Shown here one piece after another: positions 43,369-52,995 of a stretch of 64,000 nt of DNA. The notes beneath the pieces are model-generated. The model made no database searches. It was given only the letters and a program-made list of their open reading frames with translations, and was not told the DNA's origin. The stretch is from Begonia masoniana (taxonomy: Eukaryota > Streptophyta > Magnoliopsida > Cucurbitales > Begoniaceae): the NCBI GenBank assembly GCA_022432975.1, contig CM039503.1, positions 42,755,869-42,819,868 of the forward strand. Reading direction: 5' to 3'. The position numbers and the translations under genes were made by a program. Each line of letters starts with the position of its first letter. Position 1 is the stretch's first letter.

Positions 43369-44961
43369 TCAAGTGGTCTTCTTTGGTACCCAAATCTTTT
43401 GGGTCCTAGAGTTAGGTCTGGTTTTTTTAGGAACCCATTGCAATCCCCCGCCAGATTTAGTTTTTCCTAGTTTTAGAGGACATTCATAGGATTTATGTCC
43501 TACTTCATTGCATGCATGACAAGTAAAAAGTTTAATAAAGAAATTCTTATATACTTTCTTTTTACTAAACCTATCATATCCTAAACCAGCTTTATCAAAT
43601 GTAACTCTCTGGCTGCCTAATAGCATATTCAGGTTTTTGCTGCCATTAGTAAATTTCAGAACAATATTATTCATGTCCTTATTTCTACTCTTCAGGTCAT
43701 CTATTTCCTTTACATGCAGATTACATTCTTTAGCATGCTTTTCTACCAAGTTTGCATTCTCCTTGTTTAAAGAGTTGTACATAGACTTAAGTATGCCAAA
43801 TTGCTTAACTAAGTCATTAAAAGTATCAATCAGATCACCATCATCATCAGCTTCACTATCACTAGAGGAAATACTAACCTCATTATCGTGTGCCATGAAG
43901 TACAAGTTGGCGACTTCCTCATCCTCTGAAGAAGTGTCGCACTCATTGTCATCCCATGTAGCTTTCATGGCCCTCTTCTTGAATCGCTTGGGACCGTTCT
44001 TAGCTTGTGGACACTCGACCTTGATATGTCCAGGCTTCCCGCATTCAAAGCATGTAATCTTCTTATCCTTTTAAAGTTCTTCTCCCTTTGAGAACCTCTT
44101 CCCTTGCATCCTCTTTCTCTAGAGAAATTTACTGAATTTTCTAGTGATGAGTGCTATATCCTCATCATCAACCTCTTCCTCGGATTCCTCTTGTTTGCTT
44201 GAGGAAGCTTTGAGTGCTATATCATTTTTTCTGTTAATCTCTTTTTCCTTGAGATCTTCCTTGTCATTGGCTCTTATGGTCATCTCATGAGTCATTAGAG
44301 AGCCAATGAGTTCTTCCAGCTTGAGAACCTTGAGATCTCGAGTTTCTTGTATGGCAGTCACTTTCGGTTGCCAGCCTCTTGGTAGGCACCGAAGGATCTT
44401 TCTTACTAGTTCTTCACCTGAATAAATCTTACCAAGCACTTTCAACCCATTAGTAATATTAGTAAAACGAGTAAACATAGAATTAATTGATTCATCCTTT
44501 AGCATGGTAAACAGTTCATACTCGTGTACTAACATACTCATTTTGCTTTTTTTTTTCACTTGATTTGTTCCCTCGTGTGTGATTTCCAGTAAGTGTCATA
44601 TCTCTTGTGCACTATCACACCCTTGAACTCTATTAAATTTGTCTCTGCTTAGTGCACAGTACATGGTGTTTATAGCTTTGACATTTAGACTAAGATTCTT
44701 CTTATCGAACTCTGTTAATTCATGAGAGTCCTTAGGAATAGTAATTCCATTCTCAGTTTTCATGGCCTTGAAAGGGCCATTCTCTATTATATTCCAAATC
44801 TCATAGTCCATGGCTTGAACGAATATTCTCATTCTTGCCTTCCAGTATACATAATCATTACCATAAAAAAATGATGGCCTAGAAATAGACTGACCCTCTA
44901 TGTGGGTGTTGAATCCCAACGTAAGAATATCATAATATTTTCTAAATAACAGCTTAGACAA
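43369..44961 (-). pseudogene. Copia-2 gag with stops
   Basis: Minus-strand frames 44961-44596, 44559-44119 and 43968-43369 correspond to Copia-1 gag block by block: HIEGQSISRPSFFYGNDYVY, SKMSMLVHEYELFTMLKDES, RKILRCLPRGWQPKV, and the knuckle CHACNEVGHKSYEC. After the first frame a TGA stands at the same Trp codon as in Copia-1 (QEI, stop, HLLE). The first knuckle region, near 44050, is also interrupted. Confidence 0.85.
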
Positions 44962-44986
44962 TATTTAACATTTCTCTGATACCAAT

Positions 44987-45771
44987 TGTAGGAACGTGAT
45001 TGTCTAAAAGAGGGGGGGGGGGGTGAATTAGAAATTTCTTAATCTCTTTTACCAAGTGTAATAAAAATTTCTAAATTGATTGTTTACTGATTCAAATAAA
45101 CAGAGAGAGAAAAAAAAAACAACACCGAGAGTTTTTACGTGGTTCGGCCAAAACCTGCCTACATCCACGCTTTGGATGAAGAAGTTGTGGACAAGTAGTC
45201 TGTCTTTTAATTTTGGACGACAGCGTCTTTCCTTCGAGGGTGGACGACTGTGTCGTTCCTTTGTGTGGACAACTGCGTCTTTTATTAGTGTGGACGACTG
45301 CATCTTTCATTAGTGTGGACGATTGCGTCTGCTATTAGCGTGGACGACTGCGTCTTTCTTTTGAGCGTAGACGACAACGTCTGTCTTTAGTGTGGACAAC
45401 TGCGTTTGTCATTAGCGTGGACGACAACGTCTATCTTTCGCCTGAACAACTTCGACAGTCTCTTAACTGTGGTCGACTACGTCAGTCTTTCGCATGGACA
45501 ACTGAGACCTTGGACGTTTACGTCTTTCTCTGTTTTCTTTTCACGTGGACGATTGCCTTCCACAGACTATTAACACTTAGCCAAAATTGTTAGAAAACAT
45601 AATACCCTTTTCAAAGACATTTCCAGATAAATACAATTTATATTATAATTCAATTATGCAGTCTATGTATTTCAAATTAATCATCAGTTCACCAATATCA
45701 TGTTAATCATAATAATTCAGATTAAACATAATCATAAAAAATATAGTTACTTAAACGCATTTAAGCTAATA
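44987..45771 (-). repeat. Copia-2 5' LTR (785 bp, internally deleted)
   Basis: TGTAGGAACGTG to GCTAATA, with the terminal CA mutated to TA. About 510 bp are missing relative to the 3' LTR: CATCCACGCTTT near 45173 joins GGATGAAGAAGTTG. The GTGGACGAC array (about 45215-45500) is retained. Confidence 0.85.
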
Positions 45772-45776
45772 ATGTA

Positions 45777-46990
45777 TCCAGGTGCTGAGTCTGTATCAAA
45801 GAACCCGCACAGATTGGCGCCAGCGAAACTGAAGGAATTGAAATCTCAATTGGAGGATTTAGTGGGAAAGAGGTTCATACACCCCATTTTTTCACCATGG
45901 AGTGCACTAGTCCTTTTTGTCAAGAAAAAGGATGGATCACTGCGCATATGCGTTGATTATAGAGAGTTGAACAAATTAACTGTCAAGAATAAGTATCCAC
46001 TGGCAAGGATCAACGATTTATTTGACCAGCTCAAAGGTGCCAGAGTTTTCTCGAAGATTGACCTGAGGTCGGGTTACTATTAGTTGAAAGTCAGGTCTGA
46101 AAATATCCCTAAGACTACCTTCCTAACAAGATAGGGGCATTATGAGTTTTTGGTGATATCTTTCAGATTAACAAATGCTCCAGCAGCCTTCATGGGCTTG
46201 ATGAATAGAGTGTTCCATAAATATCTCGATAGATTTGTCATAGTATTTATTGATTATATTTTGGTCTATTCCCACATTAAAGACGAACATGTGGAGCACT
46301 TGAAGTTGGTATTGGAGGTTTTGAAGCAACACCAACTTTACGCCAAGTTTTCTAAGTGCGAATTCTAGTTGGGCCGAATTCACTTTTTGGGTCACGTTGT
46401 GTCTGGAGATGGTATATCAGTAGACCCAGTAAAGATTTAAACAGTGAAGGAGTGGCCACAACCTAAGAACATTAATGACATTCGAAGTTTTCTGGGTCTA
46501 GCAGGTTATTACAGAAAATACATTGAGGGGTTTTCGAAGATTTCAACACCTCGGTTAACAAGAAAGAATGTGAAGTATTTATGGTCGGAAGAGTGTGAGC
46601 ATAGCTTTCAGACATTGAAGCAGAAGTTGACTACTGCTCCATTATTGACACTTCTAGTCGAGGACGAGAAGTTTAGTATTTATTGTGATGCTTCCGGAGT
46701 TGGGTTGGGATGTATTTTGATGCAAAGATGATAAAGTAATTACCTATGCTTCAAGGAAATTAAAGACTTATGAGCGAAATTATCCTACCCACGATTTGAA
46801 GTTAGCGGCGGTAGTGTTCGTGCTAACGATATGGAGGCATTACTTGTATGGACAATCGTGTGAGATATTTTCGGATCACAAAAGTCTGAAATATATTTTC
46901 ACTCAAAATGAGCTGAACATGAGACAACGGCGGTAGTTAGAATTTGTGAAAGACTACGATATTGAGATTAAATACCACCCGGCAAAGCGA
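45777..46990 (+). pseudogene. G2 reverse transcriptase and RNase H, inactivated
   Basis: It resumes the G2 pol frame after Copia-2 ([20 protein letters not shown]). Gypsy reverse transcriptase motifs follow: [50 protein letters not shown] and [12 protein letters not shown]. In the last, the second Asp of the FIDD catalytic pair is Tyr (46255-46257). Stops stand at 46081 (CAG to TAG) and near 46131, 46366 and 46438. RNase H ([17 protein letters not shown], then a frameshift, [20 protein letters not shown] and [10 protein letters not shown]) follows. Non-functional. Confidence 0.88.
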
Positions 46991-46995
46991 ATGCA

Positions 46996-48186
46996 GTGGC
47001 TGATACTTTGACTAGAGTGACTGCTTCTGTTTTAGCTATGCTACCAACGATGCCGTTAGCTTTGAGTATAGAGATTCAAAATTTTGGTATGGAGGTAGTT
47101 TCGGATTTGATAGCAGTGCTCTCCACCTTGTCATTAACGCCAACTATTCTAGATAAGATTAAAGATGCTCAGAAGGATGATTCGGCGTGCAATGAGTTCA
47201 AACTGAGCATGGTTTCTAATGATAGATTCGAGTTTGGTTATTCCGACGATGGAATCCTGAAGTTTTGAAGTAGATGGTACGTTCGGAATAATGAGAAGCT
47301 TCAGAAGGAGATTTTATCGGAAGCCCACTTTTCTAAATTTTTTGTGTATCCAGGAAGCACGAAGACGTACAAGGATCTGAAGATGTATTTTTGGATGCCC
47401 GATATGAAAAGAGAAGTGGCAAAGTACATAGAGATGTGTTTAATCTGTCAGCAAGTCAAGGCAGAACACCAAAGGCCAGCATAAAAATTAAAACCCTTGC
47501 CAATTCCAGAGTGGAAATGGGAGCAGATCTCCATGGACTTTGTTGTTAGACTACCACAGACTGCAAAGGGCCATGACGGGATATGGGTGATTGTCGACTG
47601 GCTAACCAAGTCAGCCCATTTTTTGTCGATGAAGATGACGTACTCTATGGATCAATTCGCAGAACTGTTTATTTAAGAGATCGTACGTTTGCATGGAGTT
47701 TCAACTTCGACTGTGTCAGATAGAGACCCAAGATTTACATCAAAGTTTTGGAAACGTCTGCACAAAGCTATGAGAACGCAATTGAATTTCACTACGGCTT
47801 TTGATCCTCAAACTGATGGACAGTCTGAAAGGACTATACAAACATTTGAGGATATGCTTCGACCTTGTGTGCTGAAATTCCAAGGTTCGTAGAGCAAGTA
47901 CTTGCCATTGGTGGAGTTATCCTATAATAACAACTATCAAACAACGATAGGTATGACTCCTTATGAGTCTCTCTATAGAAGGAAGTGTAGATCTCCGCTA
48001 TACTGGGATGAAGTCGGAGAAGCTAGATTGACAGGTCCGGATATTATGCAGCAAACAGCAGAAAATGTTGCATTTATTCAACAACAGATTTTGACAGCGC
48101 AAAGCTGGCAGAAAAGCTACACAGACCGAAGGCGAAGAGAGTTGGAATTTGAGAAGGTTGCATTTATTCGACAATGGATTTTATGA
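46996..48186 (+). pseudogene. G2 integrase, broken and truncated
   Basis: After a polypurine-like linker the zinc domain (MKREVAKYIEMCLICQQVKA), the DDE core (EWKWEQISMDFVV, VSDRDPRFTSKFWK, DPQTDGQSERTIQ) and the region GMTPYESLYRRKCRSPLYW can be read across several stops (47271, 47484, 47675, 47891). The three catalytic acidic residues remain. The frame ends at 48186 shortly after RRRELEFE, where the expected C-terminal chromodomain would begin. A segment with VAFIRQQ-like sequence is duplicated around the breakpoint. Confidence 0.85.
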
Positions 48187-48323
48187 AGTGGCGACTGCAT
48201 GCTTCCAAGATGCAAGACGAGCATGCGTTTGAAATAAAGAATTTGATCGATTCTCACAGCTGTTAAAGGAAAATTGAGAATCGACACGCTAGAGTAAAAT
48301 GGTGGCAAATCATTATTTGGATA
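48187..48323 (+). pseudogene. Second copy of the MULE DNA-binding fragment
   Basis: Matches 31650-31786 closely (GTGGCGACTGCATGCTTC at its start, ATTTGGATA at its end), with extra stops and small deletions. It is followed directly by G2 LTR sequence, just as on the left. It is therefore a copy of the MULE/LTR junction and not an independent MULE. Confidence 0.85.
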
Positions 48324-49244
48324 TGTATCACCAGACAATTTATCGGCTCGTATTTTATGTCGAATATTGGTGAATTACAATTTCTTGAAATAAAAAATGT
48401 TAGATGAAATGAAGAATAAGTGTAAGATTTAAGTGAGGAAGAGTGAGTTAGCTGTGAATTTATTTAAGTATGAGATAAGGGTAAAATAATAAAGTGGGTT
48501 AATTAAACAAAAAGTGAAAGAGAGAATAGAAAGCTATCATTCCATTTTCCCTCTCTCTCTCTCTCTTCGAATGTTTCTGCAGAAGCTTCCTCTCTGAAGA
48601 TTCTCAGCCGATTCCTCAAATTTCTTCAATTAAGGTAGATTTCTATTTAATTTTTCATGGGTTGTTAGTTTTTAGCTAGGGCAAGGAGTTAGGAGTGGAT
48701 TATGATAAGTTTTGTGGGAGTTTTGGTTAAGGTTTTGACGTGAGTTTAGGGTTGCAAGAAATTAGAGTTTCCTTGTTAGTTTTCTTTGATTTTTGGATGT
48801 TTAATGATGCTTAGAAGATAGTACGGATGAGTAGTTGGATTTTTATAAGTGACCGAAAATCTAGAATTTCGAGTGTGCAGGGCAGTTTCATTTTTTTGGA
48901 AAACGACCAAGCCATTTGGGTTATTTAGCTGAACAGTCCCAAATTTTTAGAAAGTAGATATCCTAAGGAGTCCGTAGAGACTTGAATCGTCCGAAACGGA
49001 TTAGTGTAGGATTAGTCACGTGATTTAGAAGTTTGGCAAAAAAACGGTGAGTTTAAGTTTGATTGATGAGGTTTAGTGCAGGTTAAATTATTGTTATGCG
49101 TTATGGTTTATATGTTCGAACGAGTTTGCGACGTAGCGTACGAGTACAAGGTTAGCTAAGGAGGTCAGGTAAGTAATGTATGTTTGCGTGTTGTCTTCGG
49201 ACCTACATTACAGTTCGTTAGGAATGTATGGTTGTGTATGTTTA
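48324..49244 (+). repeat. G2 LTR left part, second copy, interrupted by G3
   Basis: TGTATCACCAGACAATTTATC at its start corresponds to TGTAGCACCC at 31787, and the sequence stays co-linear with 31787 to about 32722. G3 interrupts it after GTGTATGTTTA. The rest of this LTR copy should lie right of the window. Confidence 0.85.
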
Positions 49245-51402
49245 TGTAACACCCGACATTTTCAGTCAGGTGATTTTCTTAACAGAATTAACTGTCACCC
49301 TTATTTTTGGACTTTTTGATTTAAATTTAATACCAAGATTTGTTCCAAATTATGTGAACTAGGTTGAGTGGCAAAATTGAAATTAGGGTGGGCTGTGATC
49401 GATATATAAAGGAGATGGAAAGTTTTTGAATCTCACCAATACCACTGTAGCCGACACTTTCTCCTTTCAGCGATTTTCCTCTCCTGAGCTCTCGCTCTCT
49501 GCCTGCCAGTAATCCTTCCTTCGAATATCGGTTCCCTTGCCATTTCTAGGATACTCTAGGCTCGAGGTATGGATTAGACAATGTAGTTGTCAGTTAGTTG
49601 TTAAACTCTGTTTTTCAGCTTGGTGTTGGAGTTTGGTTTCTCCAATGGCCGAGTAGCAATAACAACATTTATAACCTGGATTTTTGTAATGTCATTTCCG
49701 AATCGATTCTGGACATTTAATATAACCGACCCTGATTAATCGTTAGTTGGACCTAGTTGTTTTGGTTTTGGATTTCTGACTGCACACAGAGAACTAGACT
49801 AGGGGATTCGGGAATGACTTTAGTTATTAGATTCTAGAATGACTTGTGATTGGAACTTTTAGGGTTTTGTTTTAACTACAGTGGTGTGAAATGTTTTAGG
49901 TAAAGAAGTTCGAAGAAAAGGAGTTCAAGTTGCTAAGGAAACCAGGTAAGTGAATGTGTAAGATTTCCGGCAATTTGTGCCCTACATCACAAGGATGCTA
50001 GGTAGAAACCGATACGATGATTAGAAGTTATTTAAGCTACTGTCTGTTACTTATATTGATGTTTGACTTAATGGTATGATTTCCCGTCGGATGAATGCAC
50101 TATTCTGTGGCTTGATGAGTTACGAGTTCTCATGTTCATGCATCACGAACGTTTTATGCATATGATAATGTTTTAAGAGCATGTTTTCCTCATGAACAAG
50201 ATAAGAACATAAAACTTATGCAACGTGAATTAAGCGAGGGTTGGGGGTGGTTTGGCGTATGTCACTGTCCAAAAGGAAGGACCATGATTACAACCCGCAA
50301 GGGATTATGTACACTCTCACTGTCAACCCCCCTTACCGGCACAAATCCTCTCTTAATTCACACAACCTGAATGATGAATATGAATGATGAGCATGGATGA
50401 TGATTATGAACGATGAATACGAACGATGAACAAGAATGAAGACCTTGAGTATGAATATGAATAAGAAAAGATTCATGAGCATTTGTTTTCTTAAAACGAG
50501 CATTCATGCATACTTGTTAGCATTGCATTCCTTACTAAGCATTAGGCTTATAGTTTAAACCTTATGATGTAGGTGAAGATTTAGCAGGTGAGGATTCCAA
50601 ATTCAGTGATGATGTCTAAAGGGTGGTTGCAGGATGGTGCTCAGGGTGGAAGACTGTGGCTGGCAGGCGAATATAACCCATAATTAAGCTCATAATATGT
50701 CAGTAAGATTTATGATGAACTGATGTTTAAGTAGAATGAGATTATATTTTAACATTGAGCTTCGTAATTTTCTGGTTTAACTACTGAGTCTTGGGATGAT
50801 TTTAAAGATATGGAAAGAGTTACTTTAACTAAGTCTTCCGTATAAGAATGTTTGGATGAGTCTCTGATTTTCATACATATGAGTGTTGAGTCAATGTGGA
50901 TTGAAGTCTGTTAAGAGTTTGCATCCACCGATAGATGTCCCCTATCGGAAGATGTTAAGAGTTTGCATCTACCGACGGATGATTTCTATCGGAAGAGTTA
51001 AGAGTTTGCATCTACCGACGGATGATTTCTATCGGAAGGTGTATTAAGTGAACACGTGAATTGCACATGTCTATCGGTAGATGTAAGGTATTTCAATACC
51101 GGATGATATAAGAGCTAGTTTGTCGTCTAGTGACCAGTAGATGTTTTACCATCGGTCGATGCGAGTCTATGACTCTATCGACAGATGCAATTTAAGAGAT
51201 GTTTAGAAGCAGATGTGTCGCGTGGCGGGCACGTGACCATCGGTCGATGCGAGTCTATGACTCTATTGGCAGATGCAGTTTAGGAGATGTTTGCAAATAT
51301 ATATATATAATGCTAATAATGAACAAGGTGCATGAAGTAAGAACCGATTGATTAAGAGGTTAAGTTATGAATTACGTGGCGACTCCAACTGGGGTTGTTA
51401 CA
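49245..51402 (+). repeat. G3 5' LTR (2158 bp)
   Basis: TGTAACACCCGAC to GGGGTTGTTACA. A run of GAATGATGA/ATGAACGATGAA-type short repeats lies at about 50375-50460. A CATCTACCGACGG / CTATCGGAAG array lies at 50917-51290, close to the LTR end. A short TA run is at about 51299-51309. Confidence 0.88.
50917..51290 (+). repeat. CATCTACCGAC / ATCGGTCGATG word array in the G3 LTR
   Basis: GCATCTACCGACGGATGATT followed by CTATCGGAAG is repeated almost exactly twice, with a diverged copy before (GCATCCACCGATAGATG). Later, ACCATCGGTCGATGCGAGTC followed by TATGACTCTAT occurs twice about 66 bp apart. CGAT/CGAC with its inverse ATCGG alternate, so many units are partly palindromic. The CATCTRCCGAY word also dominates the Copia-A LTR. 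Confidence 0.85.
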
Positions 51403-51565
51403 ATTATGGTATCAAAGCAAAATCGGGTTCTAAAATCGATTCTGCAGACTGCCTCCCAGCACAGATTGCTACCTGAGTATACTCCAGCAACTGTAAGTAA
51501 TTACGTTTTTAAGTAATGTCATTATGTTAAGATGTATTTATGAATATTTTTTTAGGAATCTCAAA

Positions 51566-52396
51566 ATGGTAAGAGGTCAACAAAGAGAGGCTAATGAGGA
51601 TAGCGATGCCATTGCTCAGTTGACAGAGTTGGTTATGCGCTAATCTCGCCAGATCAAACATCTGATGGCTGCTAGAGAAGAACAAGCGAATTCTAGTACT
51701 AATGCAACTCATGATCATGGTGGTGAGCGTTTTCACCGGCTTCGACCCCCGGTGTTTAATGGACATGTTTCGGATCCTGTTTATGCTGAGGAATGGATTC
51801 GAAAGATGGAGGATATGTTTAAGTATGCAAAGGTTGACGAAGGGGATAAGATCACATATGTTGTCTTTCATTTGGAATTGAGTGCAAGACATTAGTGGGA
51901 TTCAATCCAGAGCACCGCTAATGCAGGAGCTATGACCTAGGAAATGTTTAAGACTGCCTTCTTTGACAAGTACTTCAATAGGACTGTTCGGGCCAACAAG
52001 AAGAAGGAGTTCATGAGTTTACGTCAGTTTGGTTCTGTGACGGACTACATATGTAAGTTTGAGGCTTTATCCCGGTTTGCACCCAGACTGATAGAAGATG
52101 ATGAGGATCAGATCCACCAATTTGTTCAAGGACTGAAACCAAGTCTGTATATGAGAGTAAAGACTGCTGGAATACATAATGTACCTTATGCTGAAGTCAC
52201 AGCTAAGGCTCTAGAACTGGAAGAGGCTGAGATATCGACATATGCGCAGCGCGAATCATCAAGGAAGTTTACTAAAGAGGCTCAGCCACCGCCACGTCAG
52301 AACAAAGGATGGCAACCGCAACAGAATAGGGGACCACAACAACAACAGCAAGGCGTAAAGAGACCCTTCAATCCAAATGATGATCAAGGAAAATGA
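51566..52396 (+). pseudogene. G3 gag, broken by stops
   Basis: The ATG at 51566 begins MVRGQQREANEDSDAIAQL. A TAA near 51643 (CAA expected), and TAG codons near 51893 and 51938 where TGG is expected (ARH-stop-WDS, MT-stop-EMF), break the frame. Recognisable blocks are LRPPVFNGHVSDPVYAEEWI, FFDKYFNRTVRANKKKEFM, FEALSRFAPRL and FVQGLKPSLYMRVKTAG, then a proline/glutamine-rich linker. It ends with a TGA at 52394. Gag particle protein, non-functional. Confidence 0.85.
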
Positions 52397-52405
52397 AAGC
52401 GACCA

Positions 52406-52995
52406 ATGGCCCTTTTATGCCCCAACTGTCAGAAGAACCACCTCGGCGAATGCAAGTTACTTTCTGGCCGCTGTTTTAGATGTGACAAGGTCGGACATGT
52501 AGTCAGAGACTGCCTCATGCCACCAGACCCCAATCGAGCAAGAATAGCACCTAGAGTCTTTGCTATGATGGAGGATGAAGAGGCTGTGCAGCATACGGTC
52601 ATATCAGGTACAATTATGATTTGTGGTGTTTCTGCTTATACACTTATAGACACAGGAGGCACACACTCATTTATAGCAACCTTGTTTGTCTGTAAGCATA
52701 AGTTAGAATACTTATCGGCTGATAGGCCATATAGTGTCATGTTACCGTCAAGGAAATCCTTACATTCTGAACAGGTAGTGAAGGGTGACATTGTGTTCTT
52801 AGGAGATAAGAAGTTATATGTAGAGCTGATTGTAATTGACATGAAGGGATATGAAATTATATTAGGAATGGATTGGTTATTCAGACATTATGCTACGATA
52901 AGTTGTAGGTCTGGATTAGTTAAGTTTCGACCCCTAAATAGAGATCAGTATACTTTCCAAGCTATCCCAAAAATAAGTAAAATACCGATTATATC
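52406..52995 (+). pseudogene. G3 zinc knuckle and protease (interrupted by G4)
   Basis: CPNCQKNHLGEC and the CCHC knuckle CFRCDKVGHVVRDC are followed by the aspartic protease site LIDTGGTHSFIA (usually DTGAT or DSGAT, so Gly replaces Ala) and GYEIILGMDWLFRHY. The frame then runs toward the linker before the reverse transcriptase and is cut at 52995 by the G4 LTR. The remainder begins at 62563. Confidence 0.85.

Larger units (their letters stand above)
38724..45771 (-). mobile_element. Copia-2, deletion derivative of the Copia-1 family (7048 bp)
   Basis: LTRs are at 38724-40001 and 44987-45771. The target duplication is GTGTA (38719-38723) versus ATGTA (45772-45776), one base different. On the minus strand it has gag, a protease/pre-integrase fragment, a large deletion removing the integrase core and nearly all of the reverse transcriptase, the RNase H C terminus, the third ORF and the 3' LTR. 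It lies in the pol gene of G2. Confidence 0.9.
31787..48186 (+). mobile_element. G2, gypsy element with nested hAT-3, Cassandra and Copia-2
   Basis: The 5' LTR starts TGTAGCACCC at 31787, directly after GGATA in the MULE fragment, and ends GGGTATTACA at 36930. A priming site follows (ACATGGTATCAGAACC from 36931). Gag, zinc knuckles, protease, reverse transcriptase, RNase H and integrase follow in gypsy order. At 48186 the internal region breaks off shortly after the integrase core, and a duplicated MULE/LTR junction follows instead of a normal polypurine tract. Gene order and motifs fit a chromovirus-like (Tekay/Del-type) element, although its own chromodomain is missing. Confidence 0.85.
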
